Notes under the pieces: model-generated | What the model saw: the letters and a program-made list of their open reading frames with translations, nothing else | What the model was told of the DNA's origin: nothing | The model's database searches: none | DNA from: Echiichthys vipera | Taxonomy: Eukaryota > Chordata > Actinopteri > Perciformes > Trachinidae | Length of the DNA: 64,000 nt | Assembly: GCA_963691815.1 (NCBI GenBank) | Contig: OY829661.1 | Span: 19,178,349-19,242,348 of the forward strand | Reading direction: 5' to 3' | Shown: positions 1 to 12,351 of the stretch, piece by piece | How the letters are laid out: each line of letters begins with the position of its first letter | How positions within the stretch are numbered: the first letter of the stretch is position 1 | Made by a program: the position numbers and the translations under genes

Positions 1-2795
1 CTGACAGTGTTGCAGCAGCCCCACACCCAGGTGGATGAGGTAGGTTATATTTCTATTTTTGTGAGATTTGATTTTATCCTATTGCACCTCGCTGTCGTCT
101 GCAATATATCTTTTTTTCAGGTTCTAATAATTGTTTTCAAACACAGCTCCCCCTACTCAATGGCAAATGACAAAAATTGTCCTTCAATATCAATTTTCAA
201 CAAGTTACAACTGATGTGTTTGTAAACACAAAGATTTAGTTGATAATTATTTTTGTAGGGGAGTATGAACTAACAGGGCACAGGGTGATGATTATTGTGG
301 CAACAGTGTGCTTTTAAAATTTCACAATGAGCAAACTTGGCATTTCACAATTTTGTGGTAATTCCACAAAATGTGTAGCTGTCAAACCACATCAGATATT
401 CTTCCTACATTTACACCACCATTCCACATATATGTACGTCTACGGCAACTTTTTGTGTTTTCCATGTACAAACAAGACTTTCCCAAGCAGGTGTTTTCCT
501 GTCACTTGTTGAAAGGTAACCTCCAACCCAATTTGACATTTCTTATTGTTGTGAGCAGAATTGCATGCCCAAAAGTCTCAGGGCACAGAGAGCTGTGCTT
601 CTCTTTCGGATTTACCCTTTGACATTTCACAGCCAGTGGTTCACTACAATGAATGTGCTTGAATGAAATAGTTTGTTTCAGGTGTGCTGTGTGTGTGTGT
701 ATCAATGTTAAGTGCTACTGTGCGGATGCTATAATGCATGTCAGAGGACAGTTACAGAGTAAAAAGGTCTTTTGAAGAGCACCTTTAATTTTGCTGCAGA
801 GTGGATGTGGTTGCCCTGAGGAGATACAACATACTTGAGGGCAATTACTGATCAAATAATCTCTTTGCTGAAAAGGACAGATGAAAAGTGAAATATATGG
901 AGAGAGAAGCCACAAGTACTAATAAAGTGAGAATACTGAATGTACTGGGGTTTGGATGAGTGAATGACAATAATTGAATCATAGCCATAATGTATAAAAA
1001 TGCAGGGATTGATGCAATCATATGCACACATGTCCGTATTCATTCAGAATCCACACTCCATCTTTGGCATCTTCATGTGTACTGACTAAGTTGAGTGTCT
1101 GGATCTCTAATATATTATGCATTAGCCCTGAACGTGCCCTTGACCAGGGTGACATAAATTCTACATACATTACAGATGTAATCCATTCTAATGAGCTTAG
1201 ACTTTATCTAGTTGAGCACGAAATACACAGGGGAGTTACTGCACTCAAAGGAAGATAAATATCATTGTGCTGCATGCTCTGCTTTGTTGTTAGAATTTTA
1301 ATGTCAGCACAAATAGGTGCAAAATTGTACAAGCTAATTGTGCACATACTGCAATGGTGGCTGGAGCTTATTTACCTTGATGGGGCTTCTGCTTAGATGC
1401 TAATAATGCTTGTTGTTTAGCTGGTTGTAGTATACTAAGCTTTGACTCAAGCAATAAAAAAGTAGAAGTGACATTGGCTCAACAATTGTATAAGAAAAAG
1501 CAAACACACTCCAGATACAATACTAATAGCATGAGAAATATAGCCATTACAGCCTCCCTTGCGTGGGCCCTTGACTGGAAACTCAACCAATCATTTAAGA
1601 ATCCCATTTTTAAAAAATGGTTATAGGGAACTGTCTCCTGCACCATTTTTACAACCATTTACTTGCATCATATGGCGGAAGGATCAGGAGTTAACTAGTG
1701 TTGAGTCCGTGTTGCATTTTTAAATTTCATGACGATCTATAGTTACCTGACAAACATATTGCATATCTATATCTGGCACACTTTCAAAGTTCATACATGT
1801 TATTCTTATGGTCTAACACAGTAAGCACAGAACAACTCCCCCTCAAATCCAAAAACTAGAGTGCTAAAACTCAAATATGTGATGTAACCAAGTGTAAAGT
1901 GTGGAGCTGCTCCATCAACAATGCATTTGGAAAGATGAGCACACTGAGAGCATCCAAATCAAATATTTATGGTATATGGGTATGTTTTTTATGATCACAA
2001 TATAATAAAGCCTAATGAGGTATGAAATAAAACAAATATAATCAGGTGCCCATTCATTGTCATGAGCTCCAGACATTGTACTGTACAACTTTGAGAGTTA
2101 TACTCGCTCAAGTTGACAAATATTGATCCAACTTTCCTATGCCATGGAAATAAGATATTTGAATTTTTAATTAAGGCATTAATGAAGCAAAGAAGCCTCA
2201 TTTTCAATATTCAAGAAAATTATAATCATTGTGCTTTCTTATTGTGATAACATTGAGAAAGTAGTTTAATTTTTATCATTAAAAATTGGCTTGAGTAAAG
2301 ATGCATATAAGTTCCAGAAACAAGTTGAAAATGTGATACAGCAGGTATTTTAGGTACTTTCTGAATCACAAAATCACCATCATCTTATATTTAATATTAT
2401 TTTATGGATTAATAAGTCATACTTTATTGCAATTGTTTAATTCAAGCAATTAAAGAAAAAAATATATACAAGTATATGTATACCCTGGTTTCTACTCTAG
2501 AATTACTATAAAGACACTGCTCTCTACATATATATATATATACACCCTGGTGTGTGGCTGGTTGTAATAACTACACAAATCTGAATCTAACTATTTATGC
2601 TTCTACTGTTGCATGAGAATTATGTGCATAAAGCTTGTGGTAACCGAAGGTCCTTGCAACTAGCACAACATAAAAGAGACTCAAAAATCTATTTTCTTGT
2701 AATCTCAGCCATAAAGCATGGCTTTAAATTGCATTTCTAACCAGTGCATAGAATTCCAAGTTGACTCAATGTCATGCATGTTTGTATGGACCTAC
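1..2795 (-). other. astn2: astn2 intron (3' end outside window)
   Basis: The donor is at 2795-2794 (gtaggtcc) and the acceptor is not in the window. AT-rich, with only short open frames on both strands. I looked on the minus strand for the next astrotactin exon (a GARTGY start encoding ECSCHEGY) and did not see it. A short TA run lies near 2528-2543. Nothing else recognisable. Confidence 0.8.
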
Positions 2796-2963
2796 CTGTG
2801 TCTTGATCACAAATCTGCTCGCAGGGCTCAGTGGTCCTCTGGCCGCAGTAGTCCAGGACCCACTGTGTAGACGAATTGGTCTGATAATAGAGGGTTAGCT
2901 TGGCTGGGTTTAGCCAATTAGAAACATCCAGGAAGCTGCCCATGCTCACCACAAAACTACTTC
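2796..2963 (-). CDS. astn2: astn2 exon: start of extracellular cysteine-rich region
   Basis: This exon is 168 bp, phase 1 at both ends. The acceptor is an almost pure T tract ending in ttttttcttag, and the donor is ACAG followed by gtaggtcc. G from the previous exon plus GA makes the Gly of ADGSSF. The peptide runs SSFVVSMGSFLDVSNWLNP, AKLTLYYQTNSSTQWV, then CGQRTTEPCEQICDQDTG. An N-S-S sequon in the extracellular segment is a likely glycosylation site. The cysteines (CGQ, CEQ, CDQ) begin the EGF-like region whose continuation (ECSCHEGY in ASTN2) is in the next exon. That exon is not found between here and base 1, so it is beyond the left edge. Confidence 0.95.
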
Positions 2964-5900
2964 CTAAGAAAAAACAACAAAAAATAAAAAAACAAAATGA
3001 TTTTGCTTGAAAGAAAAAGTAAAAAAGGTTTGACTGTTTGGTATTGTAAAGGCTCTTTTCCTTCTTTTATTGCAAAACCAATCGGAAAGTAGCTAATTCT
3101 ATAGTTTTTCGCTTTAATTTGAATTCCCCCCCTGACCAGGCTGAATTTAAATGAGAAAATTAAGACCTATAATGTGTGTATTGATGGTATTTCCTTGGTA
3201 ATTGCAGTAGAGGGGCTAAAAGAGTTTCACGAGTCAATCAGTAAATGCTATGCTCATTGACGCTGACTTACCTTTCATTCTTACTGCTCCCAGACCAATC
3301 GTTAAACTCTGATCACTGAACAAGATTATCCCTAATTGATGCCAATGACTTTTAGTTCCAAAGGAAGCATTGAGGAGATTGTGCTTCACTCCTCTGGTGT
3401 ACTAAGATTCCTATACAGCTTCATATTGTGTGTGTATACTGCTGGGTTGTAGAAGGTATATTTACAAAAGTATACATTTCTGTGTCAAAGTGAAAAATTA
3501 CTTAAAAAACCAAGCTAGGACATAAAGATACCAATTGCTAGATTAAAAGGGATTCACGCATGTATTCTGTTTTATGATGTAAATCCCTGTGATGGTGGTC
3601 TCCAGGATGCTTTTTGAAAGAGAGGATTAATGCAGATGGAAAAGCTTAGACTGTAGCCAGAATAGTAAATCTGAGTCACAGGAAAAGTTACAAGGCCAAT
3701 GCCCAACTGTAAAACTCAGAGGAGAAATACCTCACAAAGAAATGATTAATAAAGCAATAATATTCCAAGCCTCATCTATACTCTCAGGTTTTTTTTTACT
3801 TTCTTATCATTTTAGTCGCTCCAAATTACTTAGAATAGACTACCATTTGCCTTTTGCTCCATGCAGTCACTGGCTGCTTAATTTCATTTGACAGTAGAGT
3901 TTTAAACTTGGACAGCCTGACACACACAGAGCCTTACAAAATACACTCATTTTTACACATATATTCTGGCCTGTAAATTGACTGGAGCGACTCATCTAGA
4001 CTGTATAACATGTCTGCAGTGTTGCCTTCAAGTATATATTGCATTGCTCTAATGCATCATTTTGTTGCACCTACAGCATGGACTGAAATTAATTTGGAGC
4101 GTGTCCTCCTCACATGGTGAAATGAAAGTGAGCGGTCTACTAAAATGGGTGTCTTTGGGTTCATATATCAGCGGCATACTGTAAACTTTGTTTTCATTGT
4201 GCCTGGCATTAAAACACTGTAAATACTTCCCTGTTTAAGTGGTTCAAGATTTTGTGATTTAAAGGACTGCATGTTTTTGTTTTTTTACTCAAAACATTAA
4301 TCTCTATTTTTTTTATTGTGTAAATATTGAGCAATCATAGACCCCCAACTCCCTTATAACCAAGGGTTACTGTTTCTGCAAGAAGTACTCAAAAAAAAAC
4401 TGAAACAAACAAAATTCTTCAGATAGGATTCCTAAAAGCATCTTCCAGGTCAGGCTGACCAAAGGTGAGCATAAGAAGGCCATTCCTGCAGCACTGAAGT
4501 TAGTGAACAGAACTGCCGGCAGTCCTCATTTGCTGAGAGAGTGGAAAAAATCTAATGGTCTCAGCTCACACAGCAAGGAGGCAATTGTTAGATTATGGGT
4601 TGGTTTCTCTGAGAGCTGTGAAGAAACCCCTCCTGAGCAGTAAGCATGTTGCTGATTGCTAGCAATTTCTCTGCTCATATCGTGAACTGATTGCAGAAGA
4701 AACACATTTTGTTAGATTAAATCCCTTTGAACTGTTTTGGGAACAGATGTGGAATAGAACGCATGCACATTTTGTCATGGCAACAGAGACAATTAAAGTA
4801 ACTGTGCACTGCTAGCAGTTGTTTTTCTATCAAACATGTTCAACAATTGTCCTCCCAACACCCATTTTCAATTACTAACAACTTTAAAAAAATATATATA
4901 TATATATTATCAATGCCTTTGTTTGTTTGTGGTGCATTATTGTTATTTTCACACTGTATGGTTATGACCCTTGAGATACATGATTAGACACATGATTAAA
5001 TGACAGAGATGATTCCTTATATCTCAATAGCTTCTGCATTTGTCCCTTTGTTTAATTTTATTATCACCAACCAAGTTATTTATAACCCCAATCAAATCTT
5101 TCCTCCTCATATTAAATAATGTAATTCTTTATGAATTTTTCAAAATCCAATGATTCCCTTCCCACTTTGGAGTACTTAAATACAAATATGAAGCACTGTT
5201 CAGCTCATGTCTTGCATGTCAAGCCACATGTGTTGCCTTGTAGCCCTACCATAACATAAGTCCTTATTCCTGCTGCCTGCTCCTGTCCTGGATTAACTTA
5301 TATTTACACGTGGCTTGCCAGTTTGGATTTGCTATGTATGTTTATCTGTAGGATTTTTTTGTTTGTTGCTGTGAGTGTTTGCCTGCTGTAGACTTTATCC
5401 CTGCCAGAACAACAGGTTTTGATGCCTTTTTGTCATCTGAGTCCAGTTCCAATATAAACAAGTTTGACAACAAAAACAAAAAGTAAAAAGCCGCGCTTAC
5501 TAAAAAAAAGGTTGTATGGAACACACAGCATACAGATGCCTTTCTTGTTCTTAGAGCATTATCTGTATAGTAGTGGGGCTAAAATGTAAAGATTGTCCTG
5601 AGAGTGCCACCAAGGGAAAGCCATCAAAATAAACGTAATTAATTATCTGGTGATCATAATTATCACACAATCTTCTTGACGCTGAAGATGGCGACTGTCT
5701 CAGAGATGTTGATTATGTATTTAACATGTCATTAAATTAATAGTAAATATGCACTTTACTGTACCTGTGCATTTGTATTTATATGGTCAAGCAGACTTGT
5801 ATTCAGGGTACCTACCCCCCACTGTAAGGTTCTTTTATGTGTTGTATGTCTTGATGTAAAGCCAATTGACCTCAACGGGAAAAAAAATAAAGTTGATAGT

Positions 5901-8513
5901 TCAGCCATTATTTTTTATATCTTAAGTAAAAACTTGAGAATTGAGCATTGGGTCAGAGGTCAGCTCAAGGCCAACATTTTAAGAAAAGTCGTGTGTATGA
6001 GTGGAGAGTCTGCCTTGTTAGTAGTGGTAGAGAAAGGTGAGTAGGTCAGAAAAAAACAATCAATAATGATTCTACAGGGACTATATCCATATTGTATTTC
6101 ACAGTGTGCTGACTAACAGTTGTAAATATAATGTATCTTCTAATGGACTACAATGTAGTGTAGTCTGACAGTTCTGCCATGTATTTCTTAGTTTTTTTCC
6201 CATTTTTACTTGTTCATACAAATGCTCCAAGTTGTATTCACCAGAGTCTGGAGAATGCTACCCAATTTCATCACTAGTATAATAGGCACCCATAAAATCA
6301 CCATATTTCTGGGCAGGTTTCACAAAAAAATGTTACCAAAGACTAAAAAGAATACTTTTATCCTGCAGAGTTTCGTGTCCTGCTGTCAAGTTTGGTCAAG
6401 GGAAAGTGACAATTATGGAAATATTAGACAAGACAGTATTGTAACCTGCGCAGCACGTGATGTTACATTATCAGGTGTTATGGCAGAAACCTGCATAAAG
6501 ACCGTGAGGCAGCTGAGTATGAAAATGTAAACGTCATTGTGCCATGATGATCTGCTGAACATGATATCCAGTTTGCCTTAGATTTTATTCAATTCTGAGA
6601 AAAGCATTTAAGCTCCAAATTCATTCTGATGAATCCATTTTAATTCTTAAAACAAATGAGGGTTTTTGTGTGACGCAGGATATCTGTACATGACTCATAA
6701 GAAAGGTCTAGACAACTCGTGAATTTCGTAGCTAAGAAATTAAAAGTCCGAGGAAACTGGTAAATGTCATGAATCCTCTGCAACCTCTTGTACATGCCAA
6801 TTAAGAAACAGTCTGTTCCAATGATTGGTTCTTGCAAGAGGCCCAGTGGCATTATGATTTGACAGAATCCAATGATACTATGGTAGAGTGATATGTGATG
6901 TGATTTGTTTTAGTAAAACTGATAGGAGAAAAACTAACATGAGCGCTTTACAAAATATAACTCAACCCAGGACAAAATACTTGTACTGCTAAACATTAAC
7001 AGTCTTTTAGAGTACATTGGCTTATATTCTATTTTTCAGGTTTTCATCTTACATGTCATTACAGAGCCTGGAAAAGTTCAACTTTTGACTACTGTTCCAT
7101 TTCTATTGTGTGTCCATGTGCACACAAACTAGGAGTGTGGGCGGACTAGAAATGAGGCCCCGGTGGCAAGAGCACCTGATCGACTGATATGTGAATGCTT
7201 TCAGAGATATGGCAATCATTAGTTAAATTGCCTCAGCTCCTCACTCACTCTTACTTCACTTAACTTCTTGCACATTTCCCATATTGGTCTCTCTAACCTC
7301 CCAGCAAGGTTTGTACTGTGGTATCTTGCCAATACATGGAACAAATTTACAATTATCCCACAGCCAACAAGGAATTTAAAAACAAACTCAGTGGAACAGT
7401 CTCTTGTAATTGCCTGCATTTATTCTAATTTCTTGATGCATTGCAACTCTGGAGCATATACGATTTGTATGTCACACATACAGCTTGTTACTACTGTATG
7501 TGGTACAAGTAAAAAAATAAACCTTGTAGTACACTTTAGTCTAAAAGGTGCAAACCATTTAATAGGTTAGTAATCCAATCTACTGTCTGCAGTCACATGT
7601 AATAAAGTCTGCACACTGAAATCTCCCATTGCAAAAAACAAATAAGAAATAACATATTTTGAGCTCTCCATCAGTCTGATTGCTCAAAATGTCATCCAGT
7701 AGTTTGTGGTGACAATAAATCTTTTTTTTTTTTCACTGGGAGCGTTCAGTGTGTGGGCTTTATTTCCCTGACTTTTGCTCATTTTTAGGTTCTAGAACAT
7801 GATTTACTTTTCGTTGAATGGATGTGTGCGTCTTTTGTATTTCATCGGTCGTGCAGAGGGGGCACTGACACTGAAGTATTGAAATTGAAAACCACAAATC
7901 ACAGTTGAGGGGGTGGAGATTTTACTGCAAGCAATTTGTAGACAGAATGAAAGGAGGCATACGGAGCTGTCCCCGGTCCATTAGCTGTACCTCCTAACAA
8001 CAGAAAATAAACAAATTACATAATATCTTTCACCTCAACAACATGTACCTGATGGACAGTCATCAATGCAGCATGCTGTTTGAAGGACAACTGTATTTAA
8101 TTATGGCGGAAAACACAAACAAACAAAGATGTACCATGATGGGTAGTGGCTATAATAATAACATGCTTCACAAATCTTTATCCTTTTTAGCTCCTAACAC
8201 AAAGCTCAACACTGCTTATATCTATCTATATATCTCACAACAATTTCTGTTTGTGTATCAGACAAGTGATAAGTGATTTTGCAATCTTCCTCACCAAGTG
8301 TCATTCTTAGTTTGTGCGTTTCTAATCAGTGATAAGTTTTATTCCCTCCCCCTTCTTTCTTCTTCTTTCTTGTTTCTTCTTTTCTCTCAAATAAAACAAA
8401 GTGTGCAGTAAAGAAAAAAGATATATAGCATATATAAGTAAGTAAAACTGATCGTTTTGGACATCCCTTTATTTGAATATTCAGCCATGGTCGTATAAAT
8501 GTATTGCACTTAC
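2964..8513 (-). other. astn2: astn2 intron, 5.6 kb
   Basis: Bounded by donor gtaagtgc at 8513 and acceptor ag at 2965-2964. It holds short A/T tracts, a possible retrotransposon tail near 5815-5895 and no recognisable gene. The stretch around 4550-4830 has more balanced composition and few simple repeats than its surroundings, but nothing in it identifies a function. Confidence 0.8.
5815..5895 (+). repeat. possible non-LTR retrotransposon or SINE 3' tail
   Basis: The segment ttgatgtaaagccaattgac, followed by ctcaacggg and an A-run with AATAAAG near 5886-5892, resembles the 3' ends of fish non-LTR retroelements (a short conserved tail ending in AATAAAGT). No coding part is visible upstream. 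Family not identified. Confidence 0.35.
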
Positions 8514-8660
8514 CATCCGCAACGAAATGCTCAGGCACATGGAGGGTAACCTTGACGGTGAGAGGGCAGGAATCCTGCGTAGCATAGACAATGGCAATGA
8601 CACATGTGCTGATGGTAATCAACGTAAGGGTGACCTTGTTAAGAGGACTGTGCGGGTGGC
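8514..8660 (-). CDS. astn2: astn2 exon: second transmembrane helix
   Basis: This exon is 147 bp, phase 1 at both ends. The acceptor is a strong pyrimidine tract (ctctttctctacctctag) and the donor is GATG followed by gtaagtgc. The peptide begins HPHSPLNK, continues into the hydrophobic segment VTLTLITISTCVIAIVYA (the second membrane pass), then SCPLTVKVTLHVPEHFVADG at the start of the extracellular C-terminal part. SPxNK before the helix and SCPLTVKVTLHVPEH after it are hallmark astrotactin sequence; the T and V at these positions favour ASTN2 over ASTN1 (SCPLVVKITLHVPEHL). The minus strand also shows a longer open frame reading through both splice sites; that extension is intronic. Confidence 0.95.
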
Positions 8661-11369
8661 CTAGAGGTAGAGAAAGAGAAAAGGGTAAATAGTTTGACAC
8701 AGAGACTTCATACACAAGGACACACAGCACAAACCTCAAACTAAATTTTCCACTTTAGCACTATGCTTTGTTAAAAAATACAGCCTCTGAGTCTCCCTCA
8801 ATCCTTGAAGATGCCGTTAATTGTATTCCTGATATATGAAACTAACCCAGGTTCAAGTTTAGCCTGAGTAAGTAAAGGATGTCTTAGAATGCCTGAGCGT
8901 CTGCACAACAGCCCGGAATAATTCGCTGGTGTGATATATGATCTTATTGCCACTGACAGGGTTATGGATTGGTTGTTTTGGTTGCCCTTTGGCTCTGTCA
9001 GGGCTCCCATTTCCAAGCCAGATATAGGGAATGAAATTAGCTGCTTAACCTCTGTCTACAGAAATTTATCATAGGAGAGAAGGGTGCATGTTGGAAGGAG
9101 GCTTATTGGATAGCGGTTTGGAAACACTGTTCTGATTTTTAAATAGATTTAAAAAAAAATATCACACAGTCTCAGAATCTGCAGGTTTTAGAAATGTGTT
9201 AACAATTTCTGCCCAGTGTGCCCCAGGTTTGATGCAAAATCCAATAATGATAGGTCTATTTTTGTTCCCTTTTCTAAGCAGTGGAACTCATATGCTGCAA
9301 ATTATTGTGCTTAAGAATCATATATTGAGAAAATGTCCTATTTGCAGATAAGGGTTATGTAACTTGATGAGTGAATACATCAGAACAAACAGAGCCACAC
9401 ATAATTCCCGATGTCTTGAATTATCCAACTAAATTAGGAATTTAGCAATCGCTGCAATGTGCGTTGTCAAATGGATTGAATTGAAACAACCATTATAGAA
9501 ACAAGTCTAATCAGTAACCCCTGTGACAGGAGAGTCCAGTGAATCCCATCAGAAGTTTGAAAGTAGTTAGATGCAACTGAAGGTCAAAACCAAGACAAAG
9601 TTAGGATAATGAATCCCCCCGTACTGACTCCCATGTCTACCACAGTCACGATGTTGTGAAGAGACAGTAACAACAGCTGTCCACGGCAAAAGTGGCAGAG
9701 CCACTAATCCCTTTCGGGTGTGGGTGGTGTCACTGGGCTCGTGAGAGGTCCCTCAATTACTATAAAAGCCTACTGAGTAGACAAAAGCATGCACACTCAC
9801 AATAGCAAACACTTACTTTATGGCCACAAACCAAAAACATAGTCAATGCGCTCATGCATGCACAGAAAGACTAATACAGACACATACAAAAATACATACA
9901 TGAATGTAAAGAAACTACAATACACAGGGAAACCTTTAAGTTTTAAAGCTTAAGTTTAACCGAGAATGTCTTATTTCTATTTATTTCCCTCTTTCCATCT
10001 TGTAGAGAAAGCACAACCTTTTTTTTAACGGGCTGTAACTTAAACACAGATCACGGTCATGGGTCTTTATTTCTTACCCAGTTGTGGGAAAATGTGCTTT
10101 TCTCATAAAAACTAAGAGCCTATTTACAAAGAACTGACAGTTTAGACAAGGACGCCTATGAAGCAAATTCGAGAGCCTTGTCTGTGTTCATAAACCTAGA
10201 CCTACAATCCTTACAAAGGTTTCATTTAAGCGATGATGGTTACGGTCACCACCTTTACATTTACCTTATATAACACTGTGCGTGAAAATAATGTGTTTTC
10301 AATACAATTTGTAGGAAATCAGGAACATTTCAACCTTGGGAACTTATGGCTTTAGTTCCTGGGTTGTAACTCCCACTTTGTAACAACGTTGGTGCCCCTG
10401 AAACATTTTCTGCCACCCAGAAACAGTACAGAGGTGCTGAATGGTGATGATTGGTAAATCCTAAGCCAGCCACACTCCAAAAGAAGAGCAATGTTATTGT
10501 GTTGTTGTGAGTTTATCCTGAAGCAAACAAATACTTTAATTTGCTATTCTAGCGTTTTGTCTATCAATGGGCAATTGTTAAAAAGTGATCTTTGGCTTTG
10601 ACACGACGATGTATGCGAACGTTGTCTTTTTTCTACAATTATTATAAACTCAGTAATGACTGCACATTTCAGAAGATTTACTTGCGTTTATACCCCTTCA
10701 AGGTTGCATTTAAGATATATAAATATATTATACACAATAATAATATTCTTCCTCTGATTCAGTGCGATGTAGTAGTGAGCTGCAGGCATGGGAAATAATA
10801 GGAACATGTGGATTTCTATTATGTTTCAATCACTTTATGGAGACCCAATGAACACAGTAATCTGTGTTTCATTCTCTTCAGGTCACTCAGTCACATACAC
10901 ACAAATGAAAAATCCACATACAGTCGTCACTATCACATATCACTATGTAGGAAGGGAAGTTAAAATCATACTTCCCATCAAAGTAATGTGACTCAGCTTT
11001 GCTCATCACTGAGCCTCCATTTACATCAGCTCATATATCTGCTTTGAGTGTCATTGAGCTGTGCCATGGAACAGCACTTTAAACCCCACAGGGAATGTGC
11101 ATGACTCCTTCCTACTTCCAGCTACGCTGACAATTCCAAAAATGCCTAGCCTCATTTCACTCAGCTAAATGCTCATATTCAACCAGAGTAAGGTTGGGAT
11201 TCTTCTTTTTTCTTCAAAATGTTTTTTATTGTATTTTATTACCTTTTTACTTTGTTTTCTCAGTGGTATGCATTGGATAAAAGGCCTCCCCCCTGTGCAA
11301 GTTAATGCGTTTCAAATGTATTACATTTATAACAATATGCACAGACATACACCTGCATTCCCTCCTCAC
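8661..11369 (-). other. astn2: astn2 intron, 2.7 kb
   Basis: The shortest intron in the window, from donor gtgaggag at 11369 to acceptor ctag at 8661. AT-rich, no recognised repeat family, no gene and no further exon. Confidence 0.8.
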
Positions 11370-11477
11370 CTTTACTGCGCCTTCGTCCTCTGTGCTGTTC
11401 TGTGTAAAACTTCATTTGGCTGTCATCTTCTGGCTCTGACCCTGATTCCCCTTGAGGACCAAACACACCTCCCGGTG
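11370..11477 (-). CDS. astn2: astn2 exon: short acidic/basic loop segment before second helix
   Basis: This 108-bp exon is too short to stand out as an open frame and was found by motif. On the minus strand the end reads EPEDDSQMKFYTEQ then HRGRRRSK and G, matching DDETQLTFYTEQYRSRRRSKG of ASTN2. The acceptor is tcttctcactgccag before CA; the donor is AAAG followed by gtgaggag. Phase 1 on both sides fits: G from the upstream exon plus CA gives Ala, and the final G plus GC of the next exon gives Gly. The segment from the splice to GSE is as long as in ASTN2. A second in-frame AG lies 9 bases downstream (exon start 11468). The peptide is cytoplasmic, with an acidic patch followed by a basic patch just before the second helix. 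Confidence 0.88.
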
Positions 11478-11899
11478 CTGGCAGTGAGAAGATAAGAGGA
11501 GAAAATGGATGAAAAGTTAAGAAGAATCAATCAAATAATGTATGGATACAATTATGCTGAAAAAAAGATGGCAACTGTTAACCAGCAAGTTCTTTCAGGC
11601 AATCAATACTTAGAAACGTGAGATAAAACACAGGACAAAAAAAAAAGTGGGAATTGTATTAACAAGATGGTTAAGTCGTTAAGTCAACACAAGTCGTCAT
11701 GACCGGTCTTTAAGTTGGGATGTTACACCCTTTCAAAGTACTATTTTTACTTCTTCATAATATTGTGCCTTGAACTTTGACCTTCTGTATGGGTATTGTA
11801 ACACAGAGATACATCCGTCCCCTAGCAATGCTAGATCATACAAATCATTTAACAGCCAGCTATTTAGGCCTGTGTAGATTATTATTACAAAAATAAAAT

Positions 11900-12120
11900 C
11901 TAAAACAATGATGATGTAATAGATAAAACTACCTAGCATTATATAAAATAATTAAAATAATTATAATTCTGCATAATTCTGAAATGGGCCATTCTGCTTA
12001 ATGAGTAATTTTACCTTCAGTACTTAAGTATACTCAAGTACTTAAGTATATTTTGATGCTTATACTTCTGTACTTTTACTTGAGTATGATTTGAATGCAG
12101 AACCTTTGTCTTCAATTCAA
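11900..12120 (-). repeat. fish interspersed repeat, ACTTTTACTTGAGTA family, copy 1
   Basis: The stretch holds agtacttaagtata twice, tattttgatgcttatacttc, and tgtacttttacttgagtat followed by gatttgaatgcagaac. These are the recognisable end segments of a very abundant non-autonomous fish repeat. A second copy of the other half lies at 61620-61810. Ends are not clear, and transposon class is not assigned from this copy. Confidence 0.6.
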
Positions 12121-12222
12121 TTGGGAGCAAAACAGAGCAGGTAAGCATGTCCTCTCACACGGAATTGTGAGGCGTTCTTACTTTTCAGTAAACTATGATT
12201 TTTATATTTACAAAACACAAAC

Positions 12223-12351
<129 letters not shown>

